This document shows, piece by piece, positions 24,233 through 32,961 of a stretch of DNA of 44,402 bases. The DNA is from Butyricicoccus sp. Its GTDB lineage: Bacteria; Bacillota; Clostridia; Oscillospirales; Butyricicoccaceae. The stretch is from NCBI GenBank assembly GCA_020025885.1, contig JAHHRJ010000016.1, positions 1-44,402 on the forward strand, in the 5' to 3' direction. Numbering within the stretch: position 1 is the first letter of the stretch; each line of letters begins with the position of its first letter. The notes beneath the pieces were generated by a model. The model made no database searches, was not told the origin of the DNA, and saw only the letters and a list, made by a program, of their open reading frames with translations. Both the position numbers and the translations under genes were made by a program.

Positions 24233-26014
24233 TCATGTTTCAAACTTTCCCAGCCCAGCGAGATACTTCTTCTGGAAGTACTCAACTGCCTCACGGAACT
24301 CGGGGGAAGCCTTGTATTCATGCTTGCTGAAATCATGGGTATCAAATCCATTCTTTCCTTCTGCCAGCTGAATGGTATAGATCGCAATGTTAGACGCATG
24401 GTCACCGATCTTTTCGAGATCGTGTACGATCTCAAGGAATGGCAGACCCGTCTGAATACTGCATAATCCTTGGTTGAGACGCTCAATGTGGCGATCCTTG
24501 AGGATTGCCTTGAGCATATCAACGACCTCTTCGATTGGCTCAACCTGACGCGCAATGGATGCCGAACGCTCTAAATAACCGTTTACGGTCTTATCGAGCA
24601 GCTCACTGACTGCATCACACATGATCTTAAGCTCTTTTTGTGCGTACTCAGAGAATCCGCTGTTTGTCTCACGCAATACAGTAACACAATCAAAAATATT
24701 CTGGGCATAGTCACCGATTTTCTCAAAATCACTGAGTGAGTGCAACATTTCTGCATGCTGCCGACGCAGACCACTTGGGAGATCCGAGCGAATCTGAACC
24801 AGATATTTTGCGATTTCGACCTCTGCACGGTCTAGGAAATTCTCCTGCTCCAAGAACAGCTCAGGTTTCTGTGCCTTGCTGCTGAAAAGCGGATCAACTG
24901 CAAGCGCATAGTTGGTGCGTGCTGCAGTGCCCATATCTGCAATGCAGCGCTGCGCCTGATCAAGCGCAATGATTGGGGTTGCCAAAAGGCGTGGCTCAAG
25001 CTTGGACAGTGGATCTGGCTTTTCCTCTTCTGCCGGAACCGTATGCTCGGCAAGGAATACCAGCACCTTTGTAAAGGGCAGGAAAAGGATCGTTACAAGA
25101 ACATTAAAGAGGGTATGGAAATCTGCGATACCTGCTTTATCAATTGCCTCTGTCCAGAAGCTAAATCCAATGGTATACTCGATCGAATACACACCAATGA
25201 GGAACACAATCGAACCGATCATATTAAAATAGAAGTGTACCATTGCAGTGCGGCGTGCATTTTTTGTACCACCGATCGAGGATAGAAATGCTGTAATACA
25301 TGTACCAATATTCTGTCCTAAAATGATCGGAATGGCTGCAGAATAGGTGATCGCGCCTGTTGTAGACAGCGCCTGCAAAATACCGACTGAAGCTGAAGAT
25401 GATTGGATAATTGCTGTAACACCAGCACCAACCAAAACGCCCAACACAGGATTAGAAATTGTTGCAAATAATTCAGAAAACTGTGGCAGATCAGCCAGTG
25501 GTGAAACTGCGCTTTCCATCGTTGCCATACCAATAAAAAGGACACCAAAGCCAACCAGAATATCTGCGATATTGCGGCGACGCTTGCTCTTCTTTGTCAT
25601 CATCAGGATAATGCCAATGAGTACCATAATATACGCAAAGTTCTTGGGTTTTAGCAGCTGCATGATAAAGCTGTCGCCCATAGCGCCGGAAGAATCCAGA
25701 CGCAAAATTTGTCCAGTGATGGTGGTACCAATGTTCGCACCCAGAATTACACCAACAGACTGCTTGAGCGTCATAATACCAGCGTTCACAAAGCCGACCG
25801 CCATAACGGTTGTCGCAGAGGATGACTGGATCACAGCTGTGACAATCATACCCATAATCAGCGCCTTAAAGACATTGCCCGTCATTTTCTCCAATGTCTT
25901 CTCGAGCTTTGCTCCAGCTGCCTGCTCTAGTCCATTCCCCATTATGGTCATACCATAGATGAATAATGCCAAACCGCCAGCTAAGCGCACTAGGTTCATT
26001 ACATCAAACCCCAT
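24233..26014 (-). CDS. Na+/phosphate symporter family protein with PhoU-like tail
   Basis: A 593-residue membrane protein of the NptA/PNaS family, expected to import phosphate with sodium or to control its export. Two inverted transport repeats carry VIQSSSATTVMAVGFV and IIQSSSASVGILQAL, each followed by a LGANIGTT or LGQNIGTC motif. About ten hydrophobic segments precede a soluble C-terminal third (about 345-560) of PhoU-like helices (HSLSDFEKIGDYAQNI, VHDLEKIGDHASNIA). AAGGAGAG precedes the ATG. It is monocistronic and divergent from the amidotransferase gene. Whether the PhoR-like kinase ten kilobases away is linked to it is unknown. Confidence 0.93.
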   Translation of the reverse strand: MGFDVMNLVRLAGGLALFIYGMTIMGNGLEQAAGAKLEKTLEKMTGNVFKALIMGMIVTAVIQSSSATTVMAVGFVNAGIMTLKQSVGVILGANIGTTITGQILRLDSSGAMGDSFIMQLLKPKNFAYIMVLIGIILMMTKKSKRRRNIADILVGFGVLFIGMATMESAVSPLADLPQFSELFATISNPVLGVLVGAGVTAIIQSSSASVGILQALSTTGAITYSAAIPIILGQNIGTCITAFLSSIGGTKNARRTAMVHFYFNMIGSIVFLIGVYSIEYTIGFSFWTEAIDKAGIADFHTLFNVLVTILFLPFTKVLVFLAEHTVPAEEEKPDPLSKLEPRLLATPIIALDQAQRCIADMGTAARTNYALAVDPLFSSKAQKPELFLEQENFLDRAEVEIAKYLVQIRSDLPSGLRRQHAEMLHSLSDFEKIGDYAQNIFDCVTVLRETNSGFSEYAQKELKIMCDAVSELLDKTVNGYLERSASIARQVEPIEEVVDMLKAILKDRHIERLNQGLCSIQTGLPFLEIVHDLEKIGDHASNIAIYTIQLAEGKNGFDTHDFSKHEYKASPEFREAVEYFQKKYLAGLGKFET

Positions 26015-26178
26015 GTTTTACTCTCCTTCTCTGCCTTAACTTTTCCAGTTTTCACAGAATGTTCATCATATACCTATCATTTTCATTATATCGTTTTATA
26101 TTTCTGCCTGTCAACCACTTTGCTGAAGTTTGCTCTCGCACATTCAGAAAACTTCCCACCACTTTGGAGGTGCATTTT

Positions 26179-26853
26179 ATGCAAAATTCTGTTATACTGA
26201 TTACAACTGGAGTCGTATCTGGCACACGTTCTGCACAGCGCAAAACCTCTGTTCTCTATGGGGCAGCGCTCTCGCGTGTTGGGCTGACTGGTGTCTTGTA
26301 CACAGGCGGAGACCCGCATTTTCTTGCCCAGTGTTTTGACGGATTATTGCTTTCTGGCGGCGGAGATCTATCCCCCGCGCTCTACGGACGCCCCATCACA
26401 CAACCTGCATCCGCATTCGATTTTGAGCGCGATACACAAGAACTGGCGCTGATCCATGCATTTTGCTCTGTCTCCAAACCAATTTTAGGAATCTGCCGCG
26501 GCATTCAGGCACTCAATGTTTTCTTTGGCGGCACGCTTTTTGAAGATATCCCAAACCACGATGCCACCACACACACGATCACAACCGCCCCCGAAACAAA
26601 TACTGCTGCACTTGTCGGAACCCATTTCCAAGCCAATAGCTATCACCATCAGGCAGTTGACCGATTGGGAGATCATTTATGTGCGACTGCATGGGCATCA
26701 GACGGCACGCTCGAAGCCTTGGAACATGATTCTCTGCCCGTTTTGGGTGTACAATGGCATCCAGAGCGCATGACAGCTGGACTGTGTGCAGATACCCCTG
26801 CTGACCACACACCTTTATTTACTTACTTTACCAAAAGGATGCCAAAATCATGA
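26179..26853 (+). CDS. Class I glutamine amidotransferase-like hydrolase (PuuD/peptidase C26 family)
   Basis: A 224-residue cytosolic hydrolase related to gamma-glutamyl-gamma-aminobutyrate hydrolase, which splits a gamma-glutamyl bond. The nucleophile Cys is in ILGICRGIQALNVFFGG, oxyanion region LLLSGGGDLSPALYG, second His in SYHHQAVDRLG, and catalytic His/Glu in VQWHPERM. It is slightly shorter than the 250 residues of E. coli PuuD. The ATG at 26179 is chosen because GGAGG lies eight bases before it and the protein then begins with the family strand; an upstream in-frame ATG would add about 70 unlikely residues. It overlaps the Smr gene by ATGA. No putrescine genes are nearby, so the substrate is open. 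Confidence 0.87.
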   Translation: MQNSVILITTGVVSGTRSAQRKTSVLYGAALSRVGLTGVLYTGGDPHFLAQCFDGLLLSGGGDLSPALYGRPITQPASAFDFERDTQELALIHAFCSVSKPILGICRGIQALNVFFGGTLFEDIPNHDATTHTITTAPETNTAALVGTHFQANSYHHQAVDRLGDHLCATAWASDGTLEALEHDSLPVLGVQWHPERMTAGLCADTPADHTPLFTYFTKRMPKS

Positions 26854-27194
26854 AAAATTACCGCATCATCAACTTGGAGCTGACCATGCCTGCCGTCCGT
26901 GATATCCCCAACCGCATTGCACGTGAAATACGTGAGGCACGCCGCCATCAAATCCGCGTGATGAAGCTGATCCACGGATACGGCTCCACAGGCAAGGGCG
27001 GCAAACTGCGACTTGCCGTCCGCCGTGAACTCACCCGCGCACAGGACGCACGACAGATCACCTGTTTTATCCCCGGTGAGCAGTTTTCCATTTTTGATGC
27101 GAATACGCAGCGTGCATTACAGGCTTGCGCTGAACTGCGGCGCGATCCCGATTTAGAACGCCACAACAATGGTGTGACCTTTATTCTTTTCTAA
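26850..27194 (+). CDS. Stand-alone Smr-domain protein
   Basis: A 114-residue protein made mostly of one Smr domain, the nicking-endonuclease-like or RNA-binding fold found at the end of MutS2. The key segment is VMKLIHGYGSTGKGGKLR, matching the HGxGxG loop. The first strand (RIINLELTMPAVRDIPNRI) and the last, NNGVTFILF, close the fold. It lacks the MutS ATPase. Coupling by ATGA to the amidotransferase-like hydrolase is the only functional hint. Recent work links single Smr proteins to collided-ribosome rescue, but that role cannot be assigned here. Confidence 0.82.
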   Translation: MKNYRIINLELTMPAVRDIPNRIAREIREARRHQIRVMKLIHGYGSTGKGGKLRLAVRRELTRAQDARQITCFIPGEQFSIFDANTQRALQACAELRRDPDLERHNNGVTFILF

Positions 27195-27201
27195 AGTATA
27201 C

Positions 27202-27243
27202 AAAAAGGCTTACCGATCGATCTTTTGTCGGTAAGCCTTTTTT
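27202..27243. terminator. Bidirectional intrinsic terminator
   Basis: AAAAAGGCTTACCGA and TCGGTAAGCCTTTTTT form a long perfect stem. It lies between the convergent Smr and thioesterase genes. Confidence 0.92.
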
Positions 27244-27256
27244 CATACATTTACGT

Positions 27257-27649
27257 TTATCCCAGCTTGCTCTGTACCTTTGCCTCAAAACGCTCCTTGG
27301 CAACGATGGCACGTTGATGGGTTCCCTCGCCGATCAGTCCAGCCTCATCATATGCCGAAACTTGGAAGGTCAGCATTTTACCATTTGGGGCAATTTCAAC
27401 CAGCTTTGTGTCAAAATGCACCTTCATACCAGCCGGTGTTGCTGCAACGTGTGATACGTTCAGCTGTGTACCAACTGTTGTCTGTCCTTCTTGCAGATAG
27501 GGTGCAACACTAGCCGCCGCAGTTCCTTCAATACCTGCAATCATCATTGGAGTTGCATAAACGGATACCAGCCCACTTCCAACGTTACATGCTAGCAAAT
27601 CCTCTGTGACAGTCAGTTCCTGATGTCCTGTAATTCCAAGTTCCAGCAT
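27257..27649 (-). CDS. FlK-like hotdog thioesterase
   Basis: A 130-residue single hotdog domain close in pattern to fluoroacetyl-CoA thioesterase FlK and its many bacterial relatives. Visible family features are VSVYATPMMIAGIEGTAAASV, GTQLNVSHVAATPAGM, and the closing DEAGLIGEGTHQRAIV. In FlK a Thr, a Glu and a His near these positions are catalytic, and the Glu, Thr and His are all present here (IEGTA, SHVAATP). Physiological substrate is unknown and need not be fluorinated. GGAGG lies nine bases before ATG; a TTGACA-like promoter (27709-27714) with a poor -10 at 27686-27691 precedes it. Confidence 0.82.
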   Translation of the reverse strand: MLELGITGHQELTVTEDLLACNVGSGLVSVYATPMMIAGIEGTAAASVAPYLQEGQTTVGTQLNVSHVAATPAGMKVHFDTKLVEIAPNGKMLTFQVSAYDEAGLIGEGTHQRAIVAKERFEAKVQSKLG

Positions 27650-27732
27650 AAGTCAATTCCTCCATATACACAGTATTCTATTGTTAGAGTACCTGAAACC
27701 TAGACTGCTGTCAATGCCTGTTTTCACAAACA

Positions 27733-27765
27733 ACAAAGCCGCTCCAAAAAGGGGCGGCTTTGCTG
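27733..27765 (-). terminator. Hairpin terminator of the LRR-VWA-MoxR-Dus operon
   Basis: AAAGCCGCTCC and GGGGCGGCTTT pair across AAAAA, immediately after the small gene ending at 27766. The minus-strand tail is TTGTTTGTG, so the U-run is interrupted. Confidence 0.65.
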
Positions 27766-27951
27766 TTACAATGCTGCGCTAGACAAATGAGAAACAAACG
27801 CCTGCATCTGCTCTGGGGTGGTGATCGCATGCACCTGCGTGCGGATCGCTTCTTTTTGTTCAGGCGTACAGCCTGCATAAAAAGATGCAGCTTCGGCATT
27901 CTGTCTCATTAAGAGATCAAAGACACCTTCTCTTGCGTTCTTGCGCTCCAT
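27766..27951 (-). CDS. Small helical protein of unknown function
   Basis: A 61-residue protein (MERKNAREGVFDLLMRQNAE...) with no membrane segment, predicted helical and ending FVSHLSSAAL. I do not recognise a family. The start at 27951 is preferred because GAGGTG lies six bases before it; the ATG at 27957 would touch that site. Longer readings run into the Dus gene and are unlikely. It is the last gene of the operon, 70 bases after dus. Confidence 0.6.
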   Translation of the reverse strand: MERKNAREGVFDLLMRQNAEAASFYAGCTPEQKEAIRTQVHAITTPEQMQAFVSHLSSAAL

Positions 27952-28021
27952 GTTCATCACCTCGTAACCAGTATGCCCCGCAAAAAGCATTCTGATACGA
28001 TTGCAAATGATACCAAAACTG

Positions 28022-28981
28022 TCAGCGCACCACGCGATATCCAGCATTTGGCATGAGCGGGTGACGGAACATTTCCTGCGCCGCCGCTTCATACTCCATT
28101 AAATGCTTGGATTTACGAATTTTTTTGAGGATTTTCTCACTGTTTTCAAATAAACAGTGCTGATAGTGCCAGAGTTCTTTCATTTTAAATAGAACTGGTG
28201 TTTCACCAGATAGATTTTCTCGATAGGTCGCATACAATTCATCATGGAATCCGCGGATACGTGCAAGATCCAGGACGTCCTTTCCCCGAATCTGGTTGCC
28301 GAGGTCTGGGTTTGCAATCCAGCCGCGTCCCAGCATGACTCGCTCCACTTGCGGAAACGTTTCACAGAACTTTTTAAAGTGTTCTGAGGTAAACAAATCG
28401 CCGTTGTAGCATACCGGGTGCTTACAAGTGGACAACGCCTGTGAAAACGCCTTATGATCCACAGCCCCTTGATAAAGGTCTTTCTGTACACGTGCATGAA
28501 TAATCAATTCGGACAGTGGATAGCGATTGTATACCTCTAAAATCCCAGCAAACTCTTGTGCGTCTTCTATGCCAAGCCGTGTTTTGATCGATACCTTGCC
28601 AGAAAATCCGGTGCATACTGTGTCCAAAAAGCGGTCAAGTGTATCCAGATCCGCAAGGAATCCTGAACCTTTGCGCTTGACGACCACCGTCCCCGACGGA
28701 CAGCCAAAATTTAGATTGACCTCGGAATAGCCCAATTCTTGCAGCCGTTCCATCGCCCAAAGGCACTGTTCCGCGTGATTTGTGAGCAGCTGGGGTACAA
28801 CGCATAGCCCCTGATTGTTCTTTGGTGCAATATCTTTCTTTTCACGTGATGTAAATTTATAAGTCTGGTTGGGCACAAGAAAAGGGATAAAATAGCGATC
28901 TGCTGCACCGAACCACTTTGCATGGCTTTGCCGAAAGGCATAATTTGTAATGCCCTCTAATGGGGCAAAGGATAACTGCAT
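28022..28981 (-). CDS. tRNA-dihydrouridine synthase family protein
   Basis: A 319-residue FMN enzyme expected to reduce uridines in the D loop of tRNA. It begins with the family MQLSFAPLEGITNYAFR (FMN site), has the catalytic Cys in NLNFGCPSGTVVVKRKGSG, the FMN/tRNA region SIKTRLGIED, HARVQKDLYQG and YNGDLF, and MLGRGWIANPDL. These are the standard Dus motifs, though it belongs to a shorter clostridial branch rather than clear DusB. It lies 30 bases after the MoxR gene on the same strand with no terminator between, so it is probably co-transcribed. Confidence 0.92.
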   Translation of the reverse strand: MQLSFAPLEGITNYAFRQSHAKWFGAADRYFIPFLVPNQTYKFTSREKKDIAPKNNQGLCVVPQLLTNHAEQCLWAMERLQELGYSEVNLNFGCPSGTVVVKRKGSGFLADLDTLDRFLDTVCTGFSGKVSIKTRLGIEDAQEFAGILEVYNRYPLSELIIHARVQKDLYQGAVDHKAFSQALSTCKHPVCYNGDLFTSEHFKKFCETFPQVERVMLGRGWIANPDLGNQIRGKDVLDLARIRGFHDELYATYRENLSGETPVLFKMKELWHYQHCLFENSEKILKKIRKSKHLMEYEAAAQEMFRHPLMPNAGYRVVR

Positions 28982-29011
28982 GGGTGTGCTCTCCTGTAAA
29001 ATAATGCAATT

Positions 29012-30511
29012 TTATGATTTCATCTGTGCGATTTCATCCAAAATTTTGCTCTGTGCATCATCAAATAAAATCGCCTGATTGTGTCTGTAATATGCTTCGC
29101 ATCCGCAATTCTGGATATACCACGCGGTATAGAAGTTTGCCGTCAGCTCGGTTGCAAACATAACCATTTCCTGACTCTCTCCGACCGATTCTTCAAGAAA
29201 ACGGAACACGTTGTCCAGTCCCTGTCCGGCTTCCGTGACCGCCTGTGTGCGGCATTCAGCCTGCTTTCCAAACTGTTCCTTGACGCGGACAAATGCGGCT
29301 TCGGAATCATGTTCTCCCTGTACCGCATGCAGATATTGCTCTAAAATTTGAATTTCCTGCTGCATTCTGCGTGCGCTGTCCAAATCGAGCGTGCCTGCTT
29401 CCTGTCCTGCTGTAAGTGCATTGCTGCGCTCAGTAATGATCGCCGTCAATGCCTGATCGACTGCGGTTGTGGTCATTGCACCCTTAACGCGCGTCAAGTC
29501 TGCGTACAGTGCATCGGTCAGTGCATCCTGTTGCCATGCAGTGCGTGCACACTCACCCAAACGACAAAGCAGTAATCCCAAAACGCTGAGTTTTTCATCA
29601 AACGGTGCAGTGCTCAGTTCAGATGCGCGTACTGGCTCCCACCGTCCAGAAATGATCTCATCCACACGGTATGCACGCTGATACTTCTGATACAGTTCCA
29701 GATAGTTCGCAAAATCCTTGGCAATGCGCGGCAACTGGATATATTGCCCAATCAGTTCGCGATCAACTGGTAGGTCAAGCGACTCATATACGCTCAGCAG
29801 CGCCGCCAGATCTTCCCAGCCACGTGCGGTTGCAAACTGCATGCCATCTGCACCAGATTCGATTTGATAGAAGTTTTCCTTGCGAATATCCAGATAGGAA
29901 ATCACCGCGCCATGCAGTCCACGCCGATAAGCGTATTCCTTCCAAACGGCAAAGTCCTCCTGCACATCAATGCGGCGCACACGGTCAAGTGTTACGACAT
30001 CAAACTCACGCACGGATTTATTGTACTCTGGTGGATTGCCCGCCGCCACGATAATCCAGCCTTGTGGAAGTTTTTGGTTGCCAAAGGTCTTACACTGCAA
30101 AAATTGCAGCATCATCGGGGTTAGTGTTTCTGAAATACAGTTGATCTCATCCAAAAACAGAATACCCTCCTTGACGCCTGTGCGCTCCATCAGCTGATGC
30201 ACAGATGCAAGAATCTCACTCATGGTATAGGATGTGACCGCATACTCCTGTCCTTCATAGGTATGGTGTTCAATATAAGGCAGTCCCAGCGCACTTTGTC
30301 TGGTATGATGTGTAATAGTGTACGCCACCAAACCAATCCCCGTTTCTGCCGCGATCTGCTCCATGATTTGTGTTTTTCCAATGCCTGGAGGTCCCATCAG
30401 TAAAATGGGACGCTGGCGCACTGATGGAATTTGATACGCGCCAAAGCAATCGCGTGCTAGGTAAGCACGGATGGTATGCATGATCTCCTGTTTTGCCTGT
30501 TTAATATTCAT
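29012..30511 (-). CDS. MoxR-type AAA+ ATPase
   Basis: A 499-residue ATPase, probably a remodelling motor acting with the VWA-like protein encoded just upstream. Walker A is MGPPGIGKTQIM near 39-50, Walker B ILFLDEINCI near 118-127, and the sensor-1 region IIVAAGNPPEYN with a likely arginine finger in VVTLDRVRRIDV. This is the MoxR/RavA clade pattern. The C-terminal 250 residues are helical and unlike known MoxR proteins to my eye, making it longer than the usual 300-350. It shares ATGA with the upstream gene. In known MoxR-VWA pairs (NorQ-NorD, RavA-ViaA, CbbQ-CbbO) the ATPase and the VWA protein activate a client enzyme; the client here is unknown. Confidence 0.87.
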   Translation of the reverse strand: MNIKQAKQEIMHTIRAYLARDCFGAYQIPSVRQRPILLMGPPGIGKTQIMEQIAAETGIGLVAYTITHHTRQSALGLPYIEHHTYEGQEYAVTSYTMSEILASVHQLMERTGVKEGILFLDEINCISETLTPMMLQFLQCKTFGNQKLPQGWIIVAAGNPPEYNKSVREFDVVTLDRVRRIDVQEDFAVWKEYAYRRGLHGAVISYLDIRKENFYQIESGADGMQFATARGWEDLAALLSVYESLDLPVDRELIGQYIQLPRIAKDFANYLELYQKYQRAYRVDEIISGRWEPVRASELSTAPFDEKLSVLGLLLCRLGECARTAWQQDALTDALYADLTRVKGAMTTTAVDQALTAIITERSNALTAGQEAGTLDLDSARRMQQEIQILEQYLHAVQGEHDSEAAFVRVKEQFGKQAECRTQAVTEAGQGLDNVFRFLEESVGESQEMVMFATELTANFYTAWYIQNCGCEAYYRHNQAILFDDAQSKILDEIAQMKS

Positions 30512-31800
30512 AGTGTTCCTTCCATTTCCAATTCATCTGCATCGACCACAACGCGAATGCCCCAAGGCGGCACGCGCTCCGGATAGCCTTGATCGGAGAG
30601 CATCACAAACGCCGCTTCATAAGGCGGACGCTTTGCGGGATAAATGCCCAGTCCATCGGTAAAATAGAGCACACCACGCAGGTTGTGGAATGCGCCGCTC
30701 TGCCGCAGTTGCTCCACCCGCTCAAAGGCAGGACGAAAGTCCGTCGCGCTCTGTCCGATGAGTGTGAAGTCTTCCATATATTCTGCAAGTTCTCGTGTGT
30801 TTCGAATGTGCTTCTCTGCACGTACCCGATCGTCACACTGTACAATATATAAGTTAATGTGCCGGAAAAAGTTTTCCGTATCTTTGAGTAGTCCATAGGT
30901 GTAGGACAAAAATTGCCGCACAAGCTCGCCCGATGTGGACATAGATGTATCAATGACGATGACAAAATCCGAAATACGCTTGACCTCACGTGTTTCCAGC
31001 GGCTCAATTAAGGGCAGGTTACCATAGTGCCGCAATCCGTAAGCATAATAGCCATAGTCAAAGCTATCTGCATCAACGCCCATTTCTTCCCCCAACACCG
31101 CAAACCGGCGCAAAAATGCCCGATAATGGTCGGTTGGACGCGTTGCAATACGTAATTGCTCCGTGATTGCCTGTCCACCTGTCGCAGATTCCGTCATAAC
31201 GGTCTGCATTCCGGTCTGCACCCGCTCGGCAACACGGGGCCATGGGTCTTCCGACTCCTGTTCCTCCGGTGTTTTTTCCCATAGCGTATGGTCATCCTGC
31301 AAAAATTCCTTTGCCCACGTTGCCCTGTCATATTCTGAAAGCGGATTCTGTCTGTAATAGCGATAGAGCGACTCCGCAGTCAAGACTGGCATTGCATCTT
31401 TCAGTGTCCGAAACAAATGCATCCGGCGCACACTGGGTGTCCCCGGCACCAGACAGCGATAGTCTAGGGAATCGAGAATACTTTCGACTGCCATATCACA
31501 GCAGAGATCCCAGAGTTCCCCATCCCTGCCCTTCTTCTTTGCGGGATGGCGCAGCATGCAGTGCAGAATGGTGTGCAAATATGCACGACAGATCAGGCTG
31601 CGCCCACGCTCATAGCGGGAAGCCAGCCATGCACCATTGTAATAGAGCACCTTTGTATCTGTCGCAATGGTCGGCGTATCATAATCTGTGGAAAATGGCA
31701 GTGCACACAATGCCGCATCTAAAAACGGCATATTCAAATAGAGTTCGTTGCGGGCAGCACCTAAAATCTGCTGCCCAATGGTCTGCCAAGTTGGCTTCAA
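30508..31800 (-). CDS. DUF2201-type putative metallopeptidase with VWA-like domain
   Basis: A 430-residue protein with two parts. The N-terminal half has the metallopeptidase-like helix YLHTILHCMLRHP (about 89-101), resembling HExxH regions but with the Glu replaced, followed by CCDMAVESILDSL. The C-terminal part is VWA-like with the metal-site pattern VIVIDTSMSTSG (DxSxS), near 290, and YFTDGLGIYP. This domain order is that of VWA-like DUF2201 proteins. Since the HExxH glutamate is absent, the N-terminal part may not be catalytic. It lies 15 bases after the LRR gene and overlaps the MoxR gene by ATGA. Confidence 0.84.
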   Translation of the reverse strand: MKPTWQTIGQQILGAARNELYLNMPFLDAALCALPFSTDYDTPTIATDTKVLYYNGAWLASRYERGRSLICRAYLHTILHCMLRHPAKKKGRDGELWDLCCDMAVESILDSLDYRCLVPGTPSVRRMHLFRTLKDAMPVLTAESLYRYYRQNPLSEYDRATWAKEFLQDDHTLWEKTPEEQESEDPWPRVAERVQTGMQTVMTESATGGQAITEQLRIATRPTDHYRAFLRRFAVLGEEMGVDADSFDYGYYAYGLRHYGNLPLIEPLETREVKRISDFVIVIDTSMSTSGELVRQFLSYTYGLLKDTENFFRHINLYIVQCDDRVRAEKHIRNTRELAEYMEDFTLIGQSATDFRPAFERVEQLRQSGAFHNLRGVLYFTDGLGIYPAKRPPYEAAFVMLSDQGYPERVPPWGIRVVVDADELEMEGTL

Positions 31801-31815
31801 TCGTACACGCCCCTT

Positions 31816-32793
31816 TTATAAATCATATTGTTTCTGTGCGCTGGGTGCTCTGCCGCCACCAAGCGCCGCAAGCAAAATACCCAGTATTTCGGTTTGTCCC
31901 ATCTGCCGCGCAAGATCGCATGCCTTGTGCAAGCCTTCCCCTGTAAGCACGCCCATGCGCAACAGTGCATGGATGCCCTGTGTGTCGTGTGCTTCGATCA
32001 ATATACGCACCGCTACATCTGCATGGGTGCGCAGACAATCCTCATAGGTTTCACGTGCCATAGCAGAAACACCAACCGACCAGCGCAAGCGGTTCAGCCC
32101 CACACGCACAGCTGTTTCATAATCTTGAATGCGCATCAGGCGCTCAAACGTCATATCATATTGACCAAGTGATAACACACCATTTTGAAAACACTGGCGA
32201 TATGGGTAGCCTGCGCCCTCGATACGCCGCTGGAAAATATGTGCAGGTGCCAAGTCCTCCCACTGTTCCTGATAGGATGGGAACAGCAAGCGCACCTCTC
32301 CTGCTGGCAGACGCAGCCCCACCTGTACTTCGCCGCTCGTCTGTCCCAGCATTTCCTGTAAACATGTGTGCCCCTCCGCATTTCCGTCCAGCACCAGTTC
32401 AGAAAACTCCGAGCAGTTCATGAGTGCACCATGCCCGATCTCCTGCACGCTGACTGGCATCTCTAAGCGTTTCAAATGATAACAATTATAGAATGCATAG
32501 CTTCCAATCGCGCGCACAGTATCCGGCAAGACAACTTGCTCGATCGCCTGTGCATCATGCTCTGGCAACTTTGTACCACCACATGTCAGATGGATCTGCA
32601 ACACTTCTCTATGTGATAGATCGGGTTCACGTGGCGCACATACATAGTCTCCCAGTCCCACCACAGGCAGCCCTTCAACCTCCCGCGGCAGCTTCAAAAT
32701 GCGGTCGCTCGTCTGACAGCGTAAAATATAAAGTCCCTCTGCTCGTTTTTCACAAAACAGCAGCGCCTCATTTTCACTTACGATTTGTTTCAT
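31816..32793 (-). CDS. Cytosolic LRR_5 (BspA-like) and ankyrin-like repeat protein
   Basis: A 325-residue protein, first in the operon. Residues 20-140 contain BspA-type leucine-rich repeats (LPREVEGLPVVGLGDYVC, VVLPDTVRAIGSYAFYNC, LEMPVSVQEIGHGALMNC, ELVLDG). The last 90 residues look like helical repeats of ankyrin type (ADVAVRILIEAHDTQGIHAL, LHKACDLARQMGQTEILGIL). There is no signal peptide or membrane helix, so unlike most BspA proteins it should stay in the cytosol. As a repeat protein beside a MoxR-VWA pair it may be a substrate-recognition or scaffold part. That is inference from gene order alone. Confidence 0.8.
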   Translation of the reverse strand: MKQIVSENEALLFCEKRAEGLYILRCQTSDRILKLPREVEGLPVVGLGDYVCAPREPDLSHREVLQIHLTCGGTKLPEHDAQAIEQVVLPDTVRAIGSYAFYNCYHLKRLEMPVSVQEIGHGALMNCSEFSELVLDGNAEGHTCLQEMLGQTSGEVQVGLRLPAGEVRLLFPSYQEQWEDLAPAHIFQRRIEGAGYPYRQCFQNGVLSLGQYDMTFERLMRIQDYETAVRVGLNRLRWSVGVSAMARETYEDCLRTHADVAVRILIEAHDTQGIHALLRMGVLTGEGLHKACDLARQMGQTEILGILLAALGGGRAPSAQKQYDL

Positions 32794-32819
32794 AGTCTCT
32801 CCTCTTTTTATTCTTCTTC

Positions 32820-32848
32820 ATCTTACTCCAAAGCGGTTTGTGCGTCAA
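32820..32848 (-). promoter_or_regulatory. Promoter of the LRR-VWA-MoxR operon
   Basis: On the minus strand TTGACG (32843-32848) and TAAGAT (32820-32825) have a 17-base spacer. The leader is only about 20 bases to the ribosome site GAGGAGAG. Confidence 0.65.
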
Positions 32849-32862
32849 CGGCAATCGGATAC

Positions 32863-32891
32863 TTGTAGCACAACGCAAAAAATGATATACT
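32863..32891 (+). promoter_or_regulatory. Promoter of the foldase gene
   Basis: TTGTAG (32863-32868) and TATACT (32886-32891) are 17 bases apart. It is back to back with the divergent promoter of the LRR operon. Confidence 0.65.
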
Positions 32892-32961
32892 ATTTTATAG
32901 ATCAATTCTGTCACAAAACACCGAATGCCGGTGGGATGACACAATCAGAGAGGAGACCCCC

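Noticed and set aside
27958..28092. N-terminal extension of the small gene into the Dus gene
   Set aside because: The extra residues (MKRRRRKCSVTRSCQMLDIA...) are antiphase to the conserved Dus C terminus, and GAGGTG sits just before the shorter start.
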